Assembly: GCA_022376465.1 (NCBI GenBank)
Contig: JACDTU010000027.1
Span: 124,001 to 188,000 of the forward strand
Source of the DNA: Cubamyces lactineus
Taxonomy: Eukaryota; Basidiomycota; Agaricomycetes; Polyporales; Polyporaceae
DNA length: 64,000 bases
Direction of reading: 5' to 3'
The stretch's first letter is position 1; each line of letters starts with the position of its first letter. The notes beneath the pieces are model-generated. The model made no database searches and was not told the origin of the DNA. It saw nothing but the letters and a program-made list of their open reading frames with translations. Below, piece after piece: positions 58,501-64,000 of this stretch. Position numbers and translations under genes: made by a program.

Positions 58501-60039
58501 TCATGGTCCACAGTCTAGGCGAATGGTCTGGATTCATAGGCGACGCCGAACTCTTCCCGAATCAACCGATGGTGAACTTCCACTTCCATATGTCATCGAC
58601 AGACTTCGTCGCCAGCGGCATTCTTCCGATAGGCACTCGCTTCAATGTGACAGGGTCGGCCGGACCTGACACTTCAGGTACCATGGTGTATACCTTCACT
58701 GTGAGATACGCTGCCCGGTACCTTCCCAAGACGTTTCGAGGCCGGCTTTCGGACAACGGACGACAGCTAGCGGGTAGATGGAACTGTAGGGACGGAACGC
58801 GTGGTACATTCACCTTCAGACGCCTCCCGCCGGATTCAATGCGGTTCTGGCCTCTCACTATTGATTCCCAGCCTCCACTTCCCAGGCCGCAGGCGCTATG
58901 GCGATTTGTTTGTGTCGCCATCCAGGACGAAGTGCGCAGGAAAGCGCTGAACCTACACCTTCTGCGAGAGCGGCAGGCGATACGCCAACGCTTCCTCCGG
59001 GTAATCCGTGCTGGAGGATCTGAACGAGGCAAAGACGACGCCGACCGTAAAACGCTCGAGCACTGCTACAGGAACATGACTCCCTCCGAGGCGCGTTACT
59101 ACTACATGATGCACGACTCGATGCGCAGGATCGCCCCGAAGCATTTGTGAGTACGCCGCATGATGGCGTGTCGCGATGCTGACTTTGCCCGCAGCGGCAT
59201 CTCTTGTGCCAACTGTCATGAGGATATCTACGGGGCGCGCATCATGTGTCTTGACTGCGGGATCCGCACCACCGTCGATCTCTGCGACAAGCCAGCATGC
59301 CGAGATGCAATAGTGGGTCCTGACCGCCGCGATGATTTGGTCTCTCCGCACCTCCCGTCGCATCGTATTCTGAAGGTCCGCCGCGTCATTCACCGACATC
59401 GCGAATTCGGGAAGACGTACCGCGCGGCCCAAGCGGCACTCATACGTGCTGAGGAGGCCTTTGCCGACGCCGACGACGTCGTGTGCTCGACGTCTCCCCG
59501 CGGTCATTCGCGGAGCCTCAGCGCCAGGATCCGGGTCGAGCAACTCGTCATCCGAGAACTCTCCTGCGCCGGCTGCCAGGAGAGGGTCTCGCGCCCCTGC
59601 TGGTATTGCTTTGAATGCGACGGTGAGCCTCAGAAGACGCCCGTTTACCTTGTTGCTGACACGCGACACACCGTCAGATGAATGTTTCATCTGCCCATCT
59701 TGCGAAGCTACCCAGGTCGCCTTTCCCTGCGGTCACAAGCCCAAGCACGGCCTTGTCCGGTGCGCCTTGCCGCGCGACGATACTGCGAAGTCTGTAGACC
59801 TCGAGTGGTCGCACTCTCGTATCGATGATCTCGAGACGAAGATCGACTCGTTCCAGCGGGACTCGGGGGCTCGCTTCGACTCTCTGGACGGCAGGCTACA
59901 CGCTCTGGAGTCTCGCACTGCCGAGTTCGAGCACAAACTGGAGGCTATGCAGGCTGCGTCTGGACAGAAGCTGGAGGCACTCGATGCGAAGCTGCAGCGC
60001 ATTGAGCATCTGCTATCGGCTCTCTCCTCAAAATTGTAG
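55575..60039 (+). CDS. EF-hand protein with Cys-rich zinc-finger-like region and coiled coil, 1243 aa, 15 exons
   Basis: Exons: 55575-55800, 55855-56040, 56091-56205, 56258-56557, 56611-56998, 57048-57074, 57131-57399, 57451-57482, 57546-57859, 57910-58066, 58107-58183, 58242-58459, 58514-59146, 59195-59622, 59678-60039. The N-terminal 330 residues are helical (SPLSYGTEAS, LKRRENDKRINLLFLEMRD). A complete EF-hand loop lies at about 480-491 (DDDASGFITVAE: Asp, Asp, Ser, Phe, Thr, Glu at the ligand positions), so the protein probably binds Ca2+. Residues about 790-900 are strand-rich (LGEWSGFIGDAELF...GRLSDNGRQLAGRWN) and may form a beta-barrel. From 985 there are Cys pairs (CANCHEDI, CLDCG, then CAGCQERV and CWYCFECD, then CPSCE) of ZZ/zinc-finger style, and the last 80 residues are a coiled coil. 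The first intron is either GC-AG at 55801 or starts GTCTCG at 55807. No function can be named. Confidence 0.82.
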
Positions 60040-60823
60040 ATCATCGCGCTCTTGTGATTTGCCGCCTCATTTACGCCATGGTACTGCGCACTGTGTCTTT
60101 TCTATTGTTGCCCTTCTTGTGCTCACTACCTGCTGTGACTTGTCTGAATGCTGCAGTACGACGTTCTCCGAGTCCTTTACTAGTAGCTTGTCAAAGGTGC
60201 TGCCCTGGCCCCTGGTGTACTGTATGATATGAAGAGTATCATAGATATCATCGCGATGGCTGAAAAGCGTCCTGGGGACTCGATGACGGAGGCGCTCTGA
60301 GTCTTGACCTCGTACTACGAAAACGGATGTATGTGGCTTTTCTACGTCCTTCTGGGTGATGCAACCATACCGTCATTGGGCATACCTGCTCACCTTGCAA
60401 ATTAAGCAGCGCGTTGCGGAGATGTTATGCGAACGCTATGGCCTGGCCCACTGAAGTCCCCCCAGGCCGATTTGAACGTTCTACGCCTGTTTGAATTCAA
60501 GGGTTGCCGGACAGGGGTCAGTACGATTACTTTTGCGCGACAGAGACGCGACTCGGAAGCGCCGCAGAGATTGTTGTATATACCAGGGTCAGTCTATGCC
60601 ATTTCCCTAGAATCGAGTGTCGTGAGAACGACTCGTGTACGGTACGAGGCACCGAACATGCTAGGAGCACCTGCCGCGCGACCGCGCGTATGTACTACTT
60701 CATCTCATAAGGCCTCCCTGTTTACCACAACCATACACACCTTGCCTCTTGCTGTCTCGGCTGGATCTCTCGCGTCTGCTCAATATCCATGGATAGGCTT
60801 GAAAATCATTAACCATATACAGC
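60040..60823. other. Intergenic, about 0.8 kb
   Basis: No exon is seen between the end of the EF-hand gene and the membrane-protein gene that starts at 60824. Confidence 0.5.
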
Positions 60824-61997
60824 ATGGATAGAGAGGGCGAAAATGCATCGACTCGGATGATTCGAGACAGGACCCAGACATCACAGTATGTCGACCTCAC
60901 TGGCACCGTTGAACCACAAAGTCAATCAGCCACCTATACACTGAAGCATAAGAGATTTTTCCATTACTTTGTTAGTGCCATTTCAAATCACTCGGATTAT
61001 CCACGTCCAGGAAAGCCCCTCTAACGCACTGTCGCGCTCCAGTCGCCGGTATACCTATGGCAAATGCCTTTCTTGGGCGTCGCATACTTGATACATGCAC
61101 GCTACCGCCACTTCAGGCCACGTCGCTGGCCAACAATGACAACGCTCAGAATAGGCGAGATCTACTTGCTCGCGGGAGGGACATTGGTGACTGAGCTAGA
61201 AAGGGAGATCATGAAGCGCAGGATGTTCAAAGACCGAGACTGGCTCACGATTGAAGTAATGGGCCGTCTCTTCAACCAAGGTGCCCTCGAGCCCTTGCAG
61301 AGGGTCAGGCAGATGAGGGGAGTAGATGACGGCTGGCTTCGTGCAGGTGCGGAGAATGGCCCTAGCCCGAGCTATCGATTGAACGTGATCTAACTTGACT
61401 TCTCTGCAGCATGGACGGGGTACGACAAGGATGCAAGTCTGCTCGCGAAGTTCAAGTGGTGGTCCAACCACGCGTGGTCGGACCCGGTCGCGTGGAATCT
61501 CATATGGTTCGATCTATATCTACCAGCTCGTATAAGGGCACCTGGCGTCGCCATATCGCGCCGAGACTGGGACATCGTGATAACACATTTCGCGAACTAT
61601 GTGCAAGGCATCGATGGCGTACCGTGCATGGTCAGTCTTGCTACTTACCGTCTCGTCTGGGTTGTTGGAGAATACGCTGAGTATGAGCTTGCTAACTGAC
61701 GCTGGGTAGTTTGATCCTGATCGCCTCATCTATGCTTGTGGTCTCATCACCCCCTTCGCGATCTGCGCAAGAATGATGTGCCCTCCGATCTTTTATCTTC
61801 CCATAAACCTAGCTCAGCGAGTCGTCATATACACTGCCTGGGCCGTATACTGCTTTCGTCGGTACCAACACTACGGATATACGGCGATGATCAAAGACAA
61901 ACGGAAGGTTGCCGGGCTTCTTCTTCAGCTGATCCCTCAGCTCGAGAGGAACGTAGACACAGTGGCATCGTGGGGTTACAAGGACTGGGATATATGA
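60824..61997 (+). CDS. Uncharacterised multi-pass membrane protein, paralogue of 3471-4475
   Basis: The model is join(60824-60970, 61043-61346, 61410-61630, 61710-61997), 319 aa. Exons 2-4 are well supported by phase and by similarity to the minus-strand gene at 3471-4475: PFLGVAYLIHARYRHF matches PVVGITYLCHLRVRRR, then RIGEIY and KLGELY, RRDWDIVITHFANYV and PQDWDTCITYIASIA, and CGLITPFAICAR and CRSLGYTIPFAMMAR. Exon 1 (MDREGENAST...) with donor GTTAGT is the least certain part. Hydrophobic spans near the N-terminus, around GEIYLLAGGTLV and near the C-terminus (RVVIYTAWAVYCF) suggest an integral membrane protein. It ends GYKDWDI. Function unknown. Confidence 0.7.
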
Positions 61998-62094
61998 CCC
62001 CGGCATCGAGACAGGTGAACATCCGCGTTGCTGGAGTTTCGAGTCTTTCGACTGGACAGCTGACCATTGAGCAGCTGTAATCCCATACCACACA

Positions 62095-63208
62095 CTAAAG
62101 CAATGCAGCCAGCTCTTCGAGGGAGTCCACGACGACGTCGACTTCGCCTCCTTCCTCCTTACATCTGATCCCATCTCGCACCTCCAGATCCTCTGTAGGC
62201 CGACGGACGTATACAGTCTTCATCCCGTGGCTCCCCGCGGCGCGGAGATCATACATGTGCGCGGCGACCAGGGCGCATCGCTCGGGCGACACGGAAAGGT
62301 GTTGAATCGCCTTCAAATACACCTGCGGATTCCTGCTACAGCTGAGCGCGGGGGAGACAAACGCACATGGGGTTATGGGAACACTGACGGTTTGTACGAG
62401 CCAAGGAGCTCGCCGGAGAATACGACATCCCAGGGGAGATCGGCGAACTTGGCCTACCACACGCAGGGATGGTAACTCGTTCTATGCCTTATTCATTGTG
62501 CGACACGGATACCCACCATATCGACCAGGAGACGGACGTTCCCGTTAGACAATGTCCCTATCACCGCCTTCTCTTTTATGCGATGCAAGCCTCTACTGCT
62601 ATCTGGCCAGCCTGGGGGTGCCAGAGATGAGATATCGTGATATCGTGTCCCATCGCCGTTGAAAACGAAGAGGCCTTGCTTACCATGCAGTTTGTGCCAA
62701 AACAGCACAATCTCCTCCCTCTTGGAGTTATCCCATAGCGGAGCGAGGTGCTTCCACTGCGGTGATTCCAGTAAGCCGTCTAGAACCTGTAGGCATGATC
62801 AGAACCACCGGCTGGTTTCGTATGCAGCCTGCGCTCTTGCCTCGCGGTGCATAACATCTGCATTTGTGGAGCCCGGCCCGCCTTTGGCCACTCGAGCCCT
62901 GATAACACGGCTTATATATGAGCAAGTCCAAATCATATCAATAGCAGAACACATACGTATATTCCGCGTATCCGCTGCGCCATGCCTTGACGAGTGAACC
63001 CCAATCTGAATGTGCGCATCTTAGCGCGCAAAGATACGCAAGTTTGACTTGTCGCACATCTGAGCCAGCGAAATTGCATACCTTCTTCGATTCCTGGCCC
63101 CGCGAAGTCGGCGAGCGCTTTAGAGACACTCCCGTACCAGTCTACGACGGTACCGAACACATCGAACACATATGCCTCAACTCCTTGCAGAGGTCCTGGC
63201 GCAGCCAT
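62095..63208 (-). CDS. Haloacid dehalogenase type II (HAD superfamily), 244 aa
   Basis: Predicted 2-haloalkanoic acid dehalogenase or related HAD hydrolase. Minus-strand exons: 63082-63208, 62957-63005, 62841-62898, 62684-62786, 62517-62611, 62389-62453, 62095-62332. Motif I is YVFDVFGTVVDW with the nucleophile Asp16; motif II is IGTLSNGN (Ser), motif III is the Lys of SYKPNPQVYLKA, and motif IV lies in VAAHMYDLRAAGSHGMKT, followed by VYVRRP. The length is normal for type II enzymes. The intron 62787-62840 uses a GC donor (GAG|GCAAGA) with a normal AG acceptor; with it removed the protein reads VMHREVLDGLLESPQWKHL without a break. The natural substrate is unknown; many fungal members act on small organic acids or phosphates. 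The neighbouring Hsp70-like gene lies upstream on the same strand. Confidence 0.92.
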
Positions 63209-63452
63209 CGCGAGGCGTTATCAAGACTGGAGTCGACGTCGTTGCCTGGGACAAGCCTCGAGGCTTTGGCTCGAAGCCCGGGACTCCACAAGGGCTTCCG
63301 GGTATATGACAGCCGGGCCTCTGTTGAGTCATGTTTACCGCACTTTATATTTTTGTAGATGGCAGTCTACATGCTATAGCGACAGACACGAAGGAGAGGT
63401 ATTCAGTACAAATCTATCGGTCCCAAGAGAGCGTACACCAGAGCAAATGAGA

Positions 63453-64000
63453 TCATGGGGCAGGCACCGTCGCGACGGTCTTCTCGCCCTTCCCTGACGC
63501 ACCGACCTCGCACGCGCTGACCTCCAGCGCGCCATCCTCGCCGATCTTCAGCGTGACCTGTATCCTCGTCGTCGACCGGCCGTTCTTCTGCTTGGCCTGC
63601 TGCGCAGCGAAGGATAGCGACGTGAGGAGGGTCTCCTTCTCGACCGTCTTCTCCTTCACCTCCTCCTCTTCCTCTTCTTCCTCCTCATCCGCAGCACCCT
63701 CCTCGTCCTCCAACTTCGGCAGCTTGATCTTCTCGATCTTGACGCCCTCCTTCGCCTCCCATACCTCAAAGCCAACCTTCTTCTCACCCTCGCCCTCGCC
63801 GAGGTCGACGTCAAACGCGACGATACGACGCGCAGGAAGGGGCGTCTCCTTGAGGATAATGGGGACCCACTGTCCGCCGAGCGAGCCCTCGCCAGCGTTC
63901 TCCTCGGGGAACAAGAGGCCAATGGTCTTGGACGTCGCCTTTACTTGCGTGTACTGGTGACCGTGGGTGAACGAGGCCTTGACCTCGCGCTCCTCTTCGG
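63453..64000 (-). CDS. Hsp70-family protein C-terminus, probably Ssz1 (runs off the window)
   Basis: The frame is open from the window edge to the TGA at 63453-63455, giving the last 181 or so residues of a protein whose 5' part lies outside the window. It reads EEREVKASFTHG, TSKTIGLLFPEE, GGQWVPIILKETPLPARRI, FEVWEAKEGVKIEKIKLP, then a run of about ten Glu, VKEKTVEKETLLTSLSFAAQ and a short end, TVATVPAP. The KETPLPARR turn and the strands around it are the beta-sandwich substrate domain of Hsp70. The truncated helical lid and acidic insert fit Ssz1, the Hsp70 partner of Zuo1 in the ribosome-associated complex. Another divergent Hsp70 cannot be ruled out without the ATPase domain. Confidence 0.65.
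   Translation of the reverse strand, partial: EEEREVKASFTHGHQYTQVKATSKTIGLLFPEENAGEGSLGGQWVPIILKETPLPARRIVAFDVDLGEGEGEKKVGFEVWEAKEGVKIEKIKLPKLEDEEGAADEEEEEEEEEVKEKTVEKETLLTSLSFAAQQAKQKNGRSTTRIQVTLKIGEDGALEVSACEVGASGKGEKTVATVPAP

Overview
The window looks like nuclear DNA of an Agaricomycete (mushroom-forming basidiomycete). The evidence is GC-rich sequence, genes broken by many short GT-AG introns (mostly 48-130 bases), an F-box protein of the large basidiomycete type, and protein families typical of wood- and litter-decay fungi. There are no rRNA genes, no CRISPR array and no operon structure. I worked out gene models by hand from reading frame, splice consensus and protein-family continuity. 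For every multi-exon model the phases add up to one open frame.

Layout. 0.6-2.7 kb: an uncharacterised Ser-rich protein (-). 3.5-4.5 kb: a small multi-pass membrane protein (-). 5.5-7.8 kb: an F-box protein (+) followed by a decayed copy of its own 3' end. 8.4-9.4 kb: a GDT1/TMEM165-type cation transporter (+). 9.4-13.5 kb: mostly non-coding, with one coding-like relic. 13.5-15.2 kb: a nine-exon uridine phosphorylase (-). 15.2-27.9 kb: a very long gene-poor tract full of short tandem duplications, ending in a pyrimidine-rich leader. 27.9-29.9 kb: an HMG-box transcription factor with Gln/His-rich tracts (+). 34.6-36.0 kb: a peroxisomal-type 2,4-dienoyl-CoA reductase-like SDR (+). 39.1-42.9 kb: a secreted GH31 alpha-glucosidase in 14 exons (+). 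43.0 kb: tRNA-Gly(GCC) (-). 43.4-53.5 kb: a large fusaric-acid-resistance-like membrane transporter (+) flanked by two paralogous C-tail-anchored proteins (-), whose C-terminal halves resemble plant DUF247 proteins. 54.3-54.5 kb: a 252-bp non-autonomous CACTA-like element. 55.6-60.0 kb: a 15-exon protein with an EF-hand, a possible beta-barrel, zinc-finger-like Cys clusters and a coiled coil (+). 60.8-62.0 kb: a divergent paralogue of the 3.5-4.5 kb membrane protein (+). 62.1-63.2 kb: a type II haloacid dehalogenase (-) with a GC-AG intron. 63.5 kb to the edge: the 3' end of an Hsp70-family gene, probably Ssz1 (-).

The genes do not form one pathway; this is a mixed chromosomal neighbourhood. 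The points most worth following are the paired DUF247-like genes around the transporter, the CACTA-like miniature element, the two copies of an uncharacterised membrane family at opposite ends of the window, and the 12.7-kb slippage-rich region upstream of the HMG-box regulator.
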